This document shows positions 1-7,528 of a stretch of 22,479 nt of DNA, piece by piece. This DNA is from Rhizobiaceae bacterium. Lineage in GTDB: Bacteria; Pseudomonadota; Alphaproteobacteria; Rhizobiales; Rhizobiaceae. Positions within the stretch are counted from its first letter, which is position 1, and each line of letters starts with the position of its first letter. The translations under genes and the position numbers were made by a program. A model generated the notes under the pieces. The model made no database searches. It was not told where the DNA came from and was given only the letters and a program-made list of their open reading frames with translations. The stretch spans positions 1 through 22,479 of the forward strand of contig JAKISV010000025.1 of NCBI GenBank assembly GCA_021648425.1, read 5' to 3'.

Positions 1-217
1 GGCTGGCGAATACCCGAAAAGGGCCTCGTTACTGTGGGCTTACTTCGGAACCAGACCAAAAATCTCTGCGCGGGGCTTTCGATGAAAGCCGCATTGCAGC
101 AATACTGCGTTAGGTTTTTATTTGAAGCCCCGCAAGTTTGCACTTTATAGGTATGACGCTGGTGCTGGGATGCATCGAGTGAACGAGGGAGCGTGTTTAT
201 TACATATCTGAATAACA
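1..217. other. Left-edge stretch without a confident gene; contains an inverted repeat
   Basis: This stretch lies beyond the stop codon of the minus-strand kinase gene. I see no supported gene. All three forward frames happen to be open from the left edge, ending at stops near positions 84, 113 and 150, so the last codons of a plus-strand gene entering from the left cannot be excluded. There is a 9-bp perfect inverted repeat, GCGGGGCTT at 70-78 and AAGCCCCGC at 125-133. The first arm overlaps a tight hairpin (GGCTTTC 74-80, GAAAGCC 84-90). On the minus strand a run of five T lies about 11 bases beyond that hairpin, too far for a classical intrinsic terminator, although it could still end the kinase transcript. 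Confidence 0.3.
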
Positions 218-1312
218 CTACAGGCTGGTTTCAGTTAGCCATAATTGTGCGGCCCCATCATAGAGGCGTTGCATAATCTGCATTTCAGTGATGCCCAATC
301 GCCCGACGGGAGAAATATCGACCAGGCCATCTTTACCGGCATCAGAATGTTCGCCACCGGCTCCGCGTACGGCTAAACCCAATGTTTGTGCTTTGGATTT
401 CAGGGTCGAGATATCTTTGCCGTTGGATGTGGAGCGGGGGAGTTTCATATGCAGGCTGGCGCGCATCGCGGTGCCAAGATTAGTTGGGCAACTGGTGACA
501 TTGCCGTATTGGGCAGAGCTGGCAAAAGGCGGTAACAAAGTGGACAGCATTTCAATGCCATTGCCAAGGCGCTCAAACATCGCATTGAGATTTCCACCGC
601 GTTGCATTGTCATGATGCGCAGGTGGTCTTCTTCTCCCACCCAAACCAGAAAATCTTCTTCATCGGATACATACATGCCGCGTCCATGGGGCCAGTCATT
701 GCTGATGCCGGCAGATTTCAAATATGGGTCATTGCTCATGTCTTTGAACATCTGGTGGGCGCTGATGCGTTGTTCATATTCTTCTGCATTTATTTCATTG
801 GCAGAACCCGGGGTGATGGACAGGTATTTACCGCCAAATTCAGGTTGCCTGGATAATTCAGCAAAGGCGCGCGCTGCGAGGTTTTCAAATTCAACGCGTT
901 GGTTTTTATTCATCGAACCGGGCAGGGGGAAAGTAGTTACATTTCTGGCGACGCGCACGCGCATGGAAACGTCTTTCAGGCGAAGGTCGATTGAAGCCAA
1001 ATTGCAGCTGCTAGCGGATGTGTTCCAGTCATGTTTCTGGGTGATGCTGGTAGCGGGATCAATTCCATGAAATTCACGGATCATCGGATCGAGTAATTGA
1101 GAGAACTGATCGTAATCATCTGGGTTCTGGGCATAAGCCCCCATTGTACTGTCAGGATTGTCGATACCGGTTTTGATAATTTCATAAAGATTGCGGCGAG
1201 ATTGATCATCCAGGGTGTGGAAATATTCCGCATCAAAATGCCGGGCCATCAGATTTTCAGGATTTGACCGACGGATGTTTTTAATGGTTTTGACCAGCTG
1301 ATTAATTTCCAT
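218..1312 (-). CDS. Arginine-kinase-like phosphagen (guanidino) kinase
   Basis: This is a 364-residue ATP:guanido phosphotransferase, about the length of monomeric arginine kinases. Such enzymes reversibly move phosphate between ATP and a guanidino compound as a cytosolic energy buffer. Family motifs appear in order: the substrate-loop stretch DSTMGAYA near residue 54 (with the conserved tyrosine of arginine kinases), RVRVARNV, a NEED box changed to GEEDHLRI, the catalytic CPTNLGT loop with Cys275, and VRGAGGEHSD holding the second catalytic glutamate. CPTNLGT is the form typical of arginine kinases rather than creatine kinases. Two departures stand out: N to G in the NEED box, and TR to AG in the usual RGTRGEH loop. 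The ATG at 1312 has only a weak ribosome binding site. A 157-bp gap holding a hairpin separates it from the next minus-strand gene, so it is probably transcribed on its own. The family is firm; the substrate is inferred. Confidence 0.93.
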   Translation of the reverse strand: MEINQLVKTIKNIRRSNPENLMARHFDAEYFHTLDDQSRRNLYEIIKTGIDNPDSTMGAYAQNPDDYDQFSQLLDPMIREFHGIDPATSITQKHDWNTSASSCNLASIDLRLKDVSMRVRVARNVTTFPLPGSMNKNQRVEFENLAARAFAELSRQPEFGGKYLSITPGSANEINAEEYEQRISAHQMFKDMSNDPYLKSAGISNDWPHGRGMYVSDEEDFLVWVGEEDHLRIMTMQRGGNLNAMFERLGNGIEMLSTLLPPFASSAQYGNVTSCPTNLGTAMRASLHMKLPRSTSNGKDISTLKSKAQTLGLAVRGAGGEHSDAGKDGLVDISPVGRLGITEMQIMQRLYDGAAQLWLTETSL

Positions 1313-1434
1313 CGAATTGTTATCCAGGGATTAAGACCAGGTATTCACAAGGAGCAGACTATTGGACAAGTTAGAAACCAACAAGGTAAATGTGATGGCT
1401 TTTATGAAACAATATGTTGGGCGAGACGGTAGCC

Positions 1435-1456
1435 GTGGAGCAGTTTCCTGCTCCAC
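1435..1456 (-). terminator. Perfect 9-bp hairpin just downstream of the DUF2231-like gene
   Basis: GTGGAGCAG (1435-1443) and CTGCTCCAC (1448-1456) form a perfect stem with a four-base loop. It begins 13 bases past the stop codon of the last gene in the copper run. On the minus strand it is not followed by a T tract, so it is either an atypical terminator or a 3'-end stabilising structure. Its position marks the likely end of the six-gene transcript and separates it from the kinase gene. Confidence 0.55.
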
Positions 1457-1469
1457 AGCGCGTTTATAT

Positions 1470-2027
1470 TTATGTATTGCGAGCACTGGTGCGGCCCAGA
1501 TAACCCAGCACTATCAGCAGGACAGCACCAATGGCGAATGCGATCAGCATCCAATCGGGCAGGTAGAATGTTGTGTAAACATTCCAGCCGACATAGCTCA
1601 GCGATTTTGTCACCAGCGAAGGGGTGCCAGCCAGAGAACCACCCAGCGTTCCGGTAATTACCACGACCAGCGCACCAATCGAAGACAAGACAAATGTCAC
1701 CCAGCGTTGACTTCCTTCAAACAGGTGGTGGCGCAGGCGGAACCCTAAAATACCCACCACCGACCAGTAGGTTAAAGTCCAGGTGGCAAGCATAATGTGA
1801 TTGCGACCAAGTGGAGATTGGGTAATCGCTGACCAGGGGTAAATCTGCAGTCCCAGGATATAGGCGGCCGCACCAATCAGGGAGCCAAACAAGATAAGTG
1901 GCCAGATTGACTTTGCCAGATAAATTGTGATTTCAGTCTTCCAGAATAAACGCAGGATTATGAACAGGTAGGCTATCAGCCACAATGCTATGGGAAAGTG
2001 GACTAGAAGAATGTGATATACGGCCAT
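1470..2027 (-). CDS. DUF2231-like integral membrane protein
   Basis: This 185-residue protein is almost entirely hydrophobic, with about five predicted membrane helices. It opens with a helix carrying H-x-P-I-A-L (HFPIAL, residues 10-15), the hallmark of DUF2231-type membrane proteins. Further histidines follow (NHIMLATWT in the middle, RHH on a loop). Family members are often found beside cytochromes, and the membrane histidines could ligate haem, but that is inference. The start ATG at 2027 has a strong AAAGGAGA ribosome binding site located inside the end of the upstream gene. Only one base separates the two genes, so translation is very probably coupled to the haem-binding protein encoded just before it. 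A membrane redox partner for that protein is the simplest reading. Confidence 0.72.
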   Translation of the reverse strand: MAVYHILLVHFPIALWLIAYLFIILRLFWKTEITIYLAKSIWPLILFGSLIGAAAYILGLQIYPWSAITQSPLGRNHIMLATWTLTYWSVVGILGFRLRHHLFEGSQRWVTFVLSSIGALVVVITGTLGGSLAGTPSLVTKSLSYVGWNVYTTFYLPDWMLIAFAIGAVLLIVLGYLGRTSARNT

Positions 2028-2028
2028 C

Positions 2029-3408
2029 TTATTTCTCCTTTCGGGTCATGAGAAGGTTTGAGTTAATGCCAAGAGCGACAATCAGGCCCAGGCTGGCAAG
2101 CAGAGTAAGCAACCAGTTTTTGTAGATCTGGTCGGCGAATTCGACTTCCACACTGTAGATCGCCAACTGTTCTTCGGAGTGGCGATAGGCTACCGGCACA
2201 CGCTGGGCAATTTTGTCGGCACCGGCGTGGGATTTGGGATCGGTCAACCGGCCCCAGTTTACCTGGCCTGGATAGAACATCTTGATTTCAGTCCAGTCCT
2301 GGTTCCAATTAGGCTTTGGATCACTGAAGCGTTTGGCAACCAATTGGGCGTCAGTTTCCAGCCCCAGGGAAATTGGCAGAGAGACATAATGCCAGCGCAT
2401 GGAGCTTGCGTTTTTGAACACTGCGAAAGCCAGATCATAGGAGCCTTTGTCCTTAAAAATCTTGTCATCAAGGGTGTTGCCGGTGTCCAGATTACGAACC
2501 AGCGTTACATCCCAGAAACCCTCTTTCCAGCGTGCTTCACCTGCAACAGCAACGTCTCCGCGAGACCCGCTTTCCGCCCTTAATACGCGACGCGGCAGGG
2601 TGTCACCGTTTTGCCAGTCGGCGTCCGGGTTAAAGGCAACAGCAGTATCGGGGCTTAGAAAGTAGTTGTCGTCAAAGCCGAATTTTCCGCTGAGAATGTC
2701 ATCTATTTTCAGGGCCATCTGACCGGTTCGAGCCGGATCAAACATGAACTTGGGCTGTTTTAGTGTTTTGTCCCAGTTCTTGGCATAGGGACCAGTACCC
2801 TCATCGCCACTGCGTGCCTCAGCCACCAGGCCGTCATCCCCCAGATTAACCGGGTTGGAACGGTTGGCGCGCCATTGCCACAGGTCGATGAAATAACCGG
2901 CACGTCGAAGTGTTTCCAGATCGCTTTCAGACTTTACCGCCTCAAAATCGTTGGGATCAGTGCGGGTGTCTGGAAGGTATTTGGTGCGCTCTTCTTTTGA
3001 TTCCGGGGCGCTGGTGAAGGTGGTTAGTTTATCGCCGATAGTGATATAGCCGCCATACCGACTGAACAGGGGAACAGATCCATCATCAATCATCATGGCG
3101 ACACGATCTTCAATCAGAAAATCAGGATCAGGTCCCACTGCATCACCACCGCGTTTTACCCATTTGCCGTCTTTATAGACAAGCACATCATGGAAAATCG
3201 ACGGGCGCTCTGCGGGCCAGCGATAACGAAAAAAGATTTTTTCTTTGTCGTAGGATGCCTTTACCTGGAGGGTGGTTGTGAGTTGATCGGGGATGAATAT
3301 GTTTTGCTCGGGATCGTTGATTTTTACCCCTGTGTCGTGGGTGATCCAGGCAGCAACCAGCAAGCCACTGAACAGGACTACCGAAACAGCTTGATAAATA
3401 TTACGCAT
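2029..3408 (-). CDS. Membrane-anchored ethylbenzene-dehydrogenase-type haem-binding protein
   Basis: The product is 459 residues when started at 3408, where AAAGGA sits eight bases before the ATG. An ATG 18 codons upstream (3462) is open but leads into a charged sequence that would spoil the N-terminal hydrophobic segment. From 3408 the protein starts with a signal anchor (residues 6-24), continues as a large exported domain, and ends with one membrane helix (NWLLTLLASLGLIVALG) and a short basic tail. The body resembles the b-type-haem domain of ethylbenzene dehydrogenase gamma subunits and related cytochromes: DxxDDxxY-like strands, SMRWHYVSLPISLG, and a C-terminal DWTEIKMFYPGQ segment. No molybdenum or iron-sulfur subunit is encoded nearby, so it is not a classical dehydrogenase complex. 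A periplasmic electron-transfer role next to the DUF2231-like protein is inferred. The family call rests on resemblance, and the haem ligands were not identified. Confidence 0.7.
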   Translation of the reverse strand: MRNIYQAVSVVLFSGLLVAAWITHDTGVKINDPEQNIFIPDQLTTTLQVKASYDKEKIFFRYRWPAERPSIFHDVLVYKDGKWVKRGGDAVGPDPDFLIEDRVAMMIDDGSVPLFSRYGGYITIGDKLTTFTSAPESKEERTKYLPDTRTDPNDFEAVKSESDLETLRRAGYFIDLWQWRANRSNPVNLGDDGLVAEARSGDEGTGPYAKNWDKTLKQPKFMFDPARTGQMALKIDDILSGKFGFDDNYFLSPDTAVAFNPDADWQNGDTLPRRVLRAESGSRGDVAVAGEARWKEGFWDVTLVRNLDTGNTLDDKIFKDKGSYDLAFAVFKNASSMRWHYVSLPISLGLETDAQLVAKRFSDPKPNWNQDWTEIKMFYPGQVNWGRLTDPKSHAGADKIAQRVPVAYRHSEEQLAIYSVEVEFADQIYKNWLLTLLASLGLIVALGINSNLLMTRKEK

Positions 3409-3480
3409 TTTACAGGTCCTTTCATTTGGAATCTCGTGTGGCGCAACTACGCCAAAATGCATATTTTAAGTGAGTTTGAG

Positions 3481-3518
3481 CGGTGCACGGCAGCAGGGTT
3501 TATAGATGCCGTTCACCG
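3481..3518 (-). other. Intercistronic stem-loop upstream of the haem-binding protein gene
   Basis: CGGTGCACGGCA (3481-3492) and TGCCGTTCACCG (3507-3518) are inverted copies matching at 11 of 12 positions around a 14-base loop. The structure fills most of the 118-bp gap between the small membrane protein gene and the haem-binding protein gene. No T tract follows on the minus strand. It could be an attenuator, an RNA-processing site or the operator of an internal promoter; the sequence does not decide. Confidence 0.5.
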
Positions 3519-3526
3519 GTTTTAGT

Positions 3527-3757
3527 TCATTTTCCAAATTTGGAATTATTCTCACCGGCACTGTTCTTCTCATCGATTTTCCCCAGAAACAGCCCCAAAC
3601 CAATTCCGGCAATGATGGCTATCACAAGATAAATCAGGAAATTTGAAGAAGATTCTGTCCATAAGAAAAATCCGGCTATGGTTAGAAAAGCAATTTGAAA
3701 GATCAAAGATTTCAGCCATAGCGATTGCCTGGGTTCATGAAAATTTGAATGGGTCAT
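3527..3757 (-). CDS. Small two-helix membrane protein of unknown function
   Basis: This 76-residue product is not recognised as any named family. It has a polar N-terminus (MTHSNFHEPRQS), two hydrophobic helices at about residues 17-33 and 39-58, the second rich in glycine (IIAGIGLGLFLG), and a charged tail rich in Asn, Ser and Lys. The reading frame is credible because AAGGAG stands at ideal distance before the ATG at 3757 and it lies only 24 bases after the beta-propeller gene in the same direction. Its place inside the copper run suggests an accessory or assembly role for the neighbouring envelope proteins, but nothing in the sequence names one. Confidence 0.7.
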   Translation of the reverse strand: MTHSNFHEPRQSLWLKSLIFQIAFLTIAGFFLWTESSSNFLIYLVIAIIAGIGLGLFLGKIDEKNSAGENNSKFGK

Positions 3758-3781
3758 AATGCTTCTCCTTTATTGCAGTTC

Positions 3782-4885
3782 TCAGGAACCAGGTGAGAGG
3801 ACCATCTGGTGGCCGCGACCTCCAACCTTTATTTTGCCGGTCACAGCCAGGCTTTTTTGGTCGATCACCCAGATATCGGGTTTTCCGGCACTGGACACAT
3901 AGAGCTTGCCTGTGCTTCCCAGGGTCGCCAGATGATAGGGCTCGGGAGCAAGTGCGGTTTGAGTTTGTTTGGCTGTCGCCAGATCGATTGCCACCAGTTT
4001 GTCGAGACCACGGGCGCTGACGAACAGTGTTTTGCCATCCTTGGACAAATCAAGTCCGTGCAGAATGTCTCCTATGTCAAAGGTTCTTGATATGGAGCCA
4101 TCGCCGGTGGAGATTTCTGAAACAATTCCATCGTCCGCGCTGGCTGCATAAATTTTCTTGCCATCGGGTGACATCACTATATGGCCTGGAGAAACGCCCG
4201 CCTTGATATTACGATCAACAGTCCACTTGTTGGTGTCAATCTGGCTGATGGTGTCGCTGCCTTCGTTGGAAACGTAAAGGCGTTTGCTGTCAGGACTAAA
4301 GACCGTATAGTTTGGCAGGGAACCGGTCGAAGTTGTTGTGACCACTTCATAAGTTGCGAGATTAATGGCGCTGATGGAGTCGTTACCTGGATGAGTCACT
4401 GCTGCCCATTCGCCATCGGGGCTTACGCTCACGTGATGAACTGAGCCCGGGACATCAATGCGGCGAACTACGGAACCATCGCTGGTGCGTAGAATTGTCA
4501 CCGTACTGACCATATTGTCTTCACTGTCAGATTTGGCGCTGTTGGCCTTGTGATGAACCACATGGTCTTTTTTTGAGACCGATTTTGGCTTATCGGGCAT
4601 GGTACTGCCTGCTTCGCGCTCATCATAACTGCCGGCAATCAGATATTTGCCGTCCGGGGTTCTGGCCAGGCCGTGTACCGCTGTCAGGCCTTCAATGGTA
4701 TTTACAATTTTGTCAGTTGCGCCATCGACAACAACAATTTTATTGTCATTGCCAAGGGGCACATAAACCAGTGGTTGGGAGAATGCGGACTGGACGCCAA
4801 GTGTCAGGATGAGCGCGCCGGCCATAATGGTAGTATTCAGCAGGTAGTTTGAATTGCGGCTGATGGTCTGGGAATTGTATTTCAT
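3782..4885 (-). CDS. Secreted YVTN-type beta-propeller protein
   Basis: This 367-residue exported protein has a Sec signal peptide with a hydrophobic core at residues 18-31 and likely cleavage after VQSAFS (about residue 36). The mature part consists of repeated propeller blades of the YVTN/cytochrome-D1-like class, shown by recurring units such as VVVDGATDKIVNTIEG, SVSPDGEWAAVTHPGNDSI, FSPDSKRLYVSNEGSDTI and MSPDGKKIYAASADDGI. Blade two is interrupted by a polar insert (about residues 88-125) containing KKDHVVHHK, a possible metal-binding patch. No c-type haem motif is present. The ATG at 4885 has GGAGA seven bases upstream. It follows the copper ATPase gene by 89 bp in the same direction, so a periplasmic metal-linked or redox-scaffold role is plausible. 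The fold is secure; the function is not known. Confidence 0.85.
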   Translation of the reverse strand: MKYNSQTISRNSNYLLNTTIMAGALILTLGVQSAFSQPLVYVPLGNDNKIVVVDGATDKIVNTIEGLTAVHGLARTPDGKYLIAGSYDEREAGSTMPDKPKSVSKKDHVVHHKANSAKSDSEDNMVSTVTILRTSDGSVVRRIDVPGSVHHVSVSPDGEWAAVTHPGNDSISAINLATYEVVTTTSTGSLPNYTVFSPDSKRLYVSNEGSDTISQIDTNKWTVDRNIKAGVSPGHIVMSPDGKKIYAASADDGIVSEISTGDGSISRTFDIGDILHGLDLSKDGKTLFVSARGLDKLVAIDLATAKQTQTALAPEPYHLATLGSTGKLYVSSAGKPDIWVIDQKSLAVTGKIKVGGRGHQMVLSPGS

Positions 4886-4911
4886 GATTCAGTCTCCAGT
4901 TTAGGTTGCAT
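4882..4911 (-). CDS. Possible nine-codon upstream ORF overlapping the beta-propeller start
   Basis: A minus-strand ATG at 4911 opens a nine-codon frame (MQPKLETES) whose TGA overlaps the ATG of the beta-propeller gene in an ATGA arrangement. It is preceded by GGGAGGG six bases or less from the ATG, a better ribosome binding site than that of many full genes here. It could be a translational leader that feeds ribosomes to the propeller gene. It is very short, so chance is a serious alternative. Confidence 0.3.
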   Translation of the reverse strand: MQPKLETES

Positions 4912-4963
4912 TGTTTCCCTCCCAATAATTCTCTTCTGATCAGTACAGGTCCGACACTCCTTT

Positions 4964-4998
4964 CGACTGCGCTTTTAGATTTTTACCGAGCGCAGTCG
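4964..4998 (-). other. Perfect 9-bp stem-loop spanning the Cu-ATPase stop codon
   Basis: CGACTGCGC (4964-4972) and GCGCAGTCG (4990-4998) pair perfectly around a 17-base loop that contains the TAA stop of the copper ATPase gene (4975-4977). One arm is coding and the other lies in the intergenic gap. No T tract follows on the minus strand, so a simple intrinsic terminator is unlikely; an mRNA-processing or attenuating element is more plausible. Confidence 0.5.
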
Positions 4999-7470
4999 CA
5001 AAGCGTTGGTTATTACTGATACCGAAGAGAAACTCATGGCTGCTGCTGCAAAGATCGGTGAGATCAGCACGCCTAAAAACGGGTAAAGTATCCCTGCAGC
5101 GATCGGCACACCCGCTGCATTGTAGATCAGGGCAAAAAACAGATTTTGCTTGATGTTTCGCATGGTGGCGCGCGACAATTTTCGGGCGCGAACGATGCCA
5201 TCGAGATTGCCTTTGATCAGAGTAAAGCCAGCGCTTTCAATAGCCACATCCGCCCCGGTGCCCATGGCAATACCAACGTCGGCCTGGGCAAGGGCAGGCG
5301 CGTCATTGACACCGTCACCAGCCATGGCGACTTTTTTGCCTTCATCCTGCAGTTCTTTGATAATGCGTGCCTTGTCCTCGGGCATGACGTCGGCGCGGAT
5401 TTCATCAATGCCAAGCCTGTCAGCCACTGCTCTGGCGGTTCTTTCATTGTCGCCGGTAGCCATGATGATACGAAAGCCTTCGGCATGAAGTGCCTTGAGG
5501 GCGGCGGGGGTGGTGGATTTTACCGGGTCGGCAACACTTACCAGACCTGCGATTTTGTCGCTCACCATAATGAACATCACGGTTTCGCCTTCATCGCGCC
5601 GCTCATTGGCAATATCGACTAGCGATCCTCGATTGAGGCCCATGGATTCAACCATTCTGGCATTGCCAAGGGCAACTGATTTGCCATCAACGACGCCTTT
5701 GACACCCATGCCGGTGACTGCTTCAAAATCCTCAGTTTTGCCAAATTTAATGTCACGCTGCTCGGCACCGGAGACAATTGCTTCAGCAAGCGGGTGCTCG
5801 GAGCCGCGTTCCAGTGTGGCAGCCAGACGCAGGATTTCGGTTTCATCAAATCCTTTGGAGGGTAACACCGCCACCAGTTTTGGTTTGCCTTCAGTCAAAG
5901 TGCCGGTCTTGTCGACTATCAGCGTGTCAACTTTGGCAAAGCGTTCCAGCGCCTCGGCATTTTTGATAAGTACGCCAATTTGTGCGCCTCTGCCGGTGGC
6001 TGTCATGATGGACATTGGCGTTGCCAGTCCCAGTGCGCAGGGGCAGGCGATGATCAATACTGCTACGGCGGACACCAGCGCATAAGCATAGGCGGGAGCC
6101 GGACCCCATACCGACCAGGCTATAAATGCCAGGATAGCGACGCCGATAACCACGGGTACAAATTTCCCGGCAACAACATCTGCAAACTTCTGGATTGGTG
6201 CGCGTGAACGCTGGGCATTGGCCACCATTTCAACGATCTGGCTGAGCATAGTATCGCTGCCCACTCGTTTTGCCTCGATGATAAGCGAGCCGGTAGCATT
6301 GATAGTGGCCCCGGTTACTTTGTCGCCGGCGGTTTTTTCTACAGGAATGGATTCACCCGATATCATTGATTCATCAATGGAAGTGCGCCCTTCGATGACA
6401 ATGCCATCGACAGGAACTTTATCACCGGGGCGCACGCGTAGTTTGTCGCCAACGACAACATCTTCAAGTGGAATTTCTTCTTCTGTACCGTCTTTGCGGA
6501 TTACGCGGGCTGTTTTTGCAGCCAGATCAAGCAAGGCCTTGATTGCCGAACCGGTACGTTCACGGGCATTCAATTCCATGATCTGCCCCAGCAGCACCAG
6601 CACGACAATCACCGCCCCAGCCTCGAAATATACGCCAACACTTCCATCTGCCTGGCGGAAGCCATCGGGGAAAATTTGCGGGAATAATACTGCGACTACA
6701 CTAAATGCCCATGCAGCACTGACGCCCATGGCGATGAGCGTAAACATGTTGAGGTTCATGGTTTTGACGGATTTCACACCGCGCACCAGAAACGGCCAGC
6801 CTGACCACAAAATAACGGGGGTTCCAAGCAGCAGTTCAATCCAGAGAGAAGTTTGTTCACCGAGCAATTCGCGCGCCCAGGTGAAACCCAGATAGGGTCC
6901 CATGCTGAGGATGAGCAGGGGAATAGTAAGAATTGTGCCAATCCAGAAACGTTTCTTGAAATCAACCAGTTCCGGATTTGGGCCTTCTTCACCGGTGGGC
7001 ACGCCTTTGGGTTCAAGGGCCATTCCGCAGATCGGGCATTCGCCCGGGCCTACCTGTTCTATTTCAGGGTGCATCGGGCAGGTATAAACAGTTCCTGCCG
7101 GCATCGCTTCGGGTGCGGGTACGCCATCGGCATATTTTTCGGGGTCAGCTTCAAACTTTGATTTGCAGCTGGCAGAACAAAAATAGACGTTTCCGCCGTT
7201 ATGCTTTGCCATGTATTTTGCTGATGCACGGGCAACTTCCATTCCACAAACGGGGTCAATGGCGTTGACATAGTCATTGGGTGCCGCGGCGAATTTTGCT
7301 TCGCAACTGTCGCTGCAGAAATAATAGTCATGGCCATCATGGGACAGACTTGGTTTGTTGGCGGAAGGGTCGACATCCATTCCGCAGACGGGGTCTTTGA
7401 CCAATTGAATAGCATTGTTGGAATGCTCGTGATTATGGCTGGAGTGATCGTGTTGAGAATTATTATCCAT
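4975..7470 (-). CDS. copA: Cu(+)-exporting P1B-type ATPase with two YHS domains
   Basis: This 831-residue inner-membrane pump uses ATP to expel monovalent copper (or silver). Domains in order: a His-rich N-terminus (HDHSSHNHEH), YHS domain 1 (residues 25-67, DPVCGMDV and FCSDSC), YHS domain 2 (72-113), and a heavy-metal-binding domain (129-154, CPMHPE and CPICGM). Then follow the membrane core with the transport motif CPC (476-478), the phosphorylation site DKTGTLT (Asp520), the SEHPLAEA nucleotide site and GDGVNDAPAL near residue 718. The last helices carry YN and the M-S-F-S-S motif expected of the Cu(+) group. It lacks the usual N-terminal HMA domains with CxxC; the YHS pair replaces them, as in SilP-like pumps. 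The ATG at 7470 has AAGGGA seven to eight bases upstream. It lies 58 bp after the DUF5676-like gene and is probably co-transcribed with it. Confidence 0.95.
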   Translation of the reverse strand: MDNNSQHDHSSHNHEHSNNAIQLVKDPVCGMDVDPSANKPSLSHDGHDYYFCSDSCEAKFAAAPNDYVNAIDPVCGMEVARASAKYMAKHNGGNVYFCSASCKSKFEADPEKYADGVPAPEAMPAGTVYTCPMHPEIEQVGPGECPICGMALEPKGVPTGEEGPNPELVDFKKRFWIGTILTIPLLILSMGPYLGFTWARELLGEQTSLWIELLLGTPVILWSGWPFLVRGVKSVKTMNLNMFTLIAMGVSAAWAFSVVAVLFPQIFPDGFRQADGSVGVYFEAGAVIVVLVLLGQIMELNARERTGSAIKALLDLAAKTARVIRKDGTEEEIPLEDVVVGDKLRVRPGDKVPVDGIVIEGRTSIDESMISGESIPVEKTAGDKVTGATINATGSLIIEAKRVGSDTMLSQIVEMVANAQRSRAPIQKFADVVAGKFVPVVIGVAILAFIAWSVWGPAPAYAYALVSAVAVLIIACPCALGLATPMSIMTATGRGAQIGVLIKNAEALERFAKVDTLIVDKTGTLTEGKPKLVAVLPSKGFDETEILRLAATLERGSEHPLAEAIVSGAEQRDIKFGKTEDFEAVTGMGVKGVVDGKSVALGNARMVESMGLNRGSLVDIANERRDEGETVMFIMVSDKIAGLVSVADPVKSTTPAALKALHAEGFRIIMATGDNERTARAVADRLGIDEIRADVMPEDKARIIKELQDEGKKVAMAGDGVNDAPALAQADVGIAMGTGADVAIESAGFTLIKGNLDGIVRARKLSRATMRNIKQNLFFALIYNAAGVPIAAGILYPFLGVLISPIFAAAAMSFSSVSVITNALRLRSVKI

Positions 7471-7528
7471 GGTTCAGTTCCCTTGGGCTGGCAAAATTGT
7501 TGCCGATTTAATGATGATCAGAGCGTTA

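Noticed and set aside
288..1070. 260-codon open frame on the plus strand
   Set aside because: It is antisense to the phosphagen kinase, whose catalytic motifs are intact, and its translation resembles no protein.
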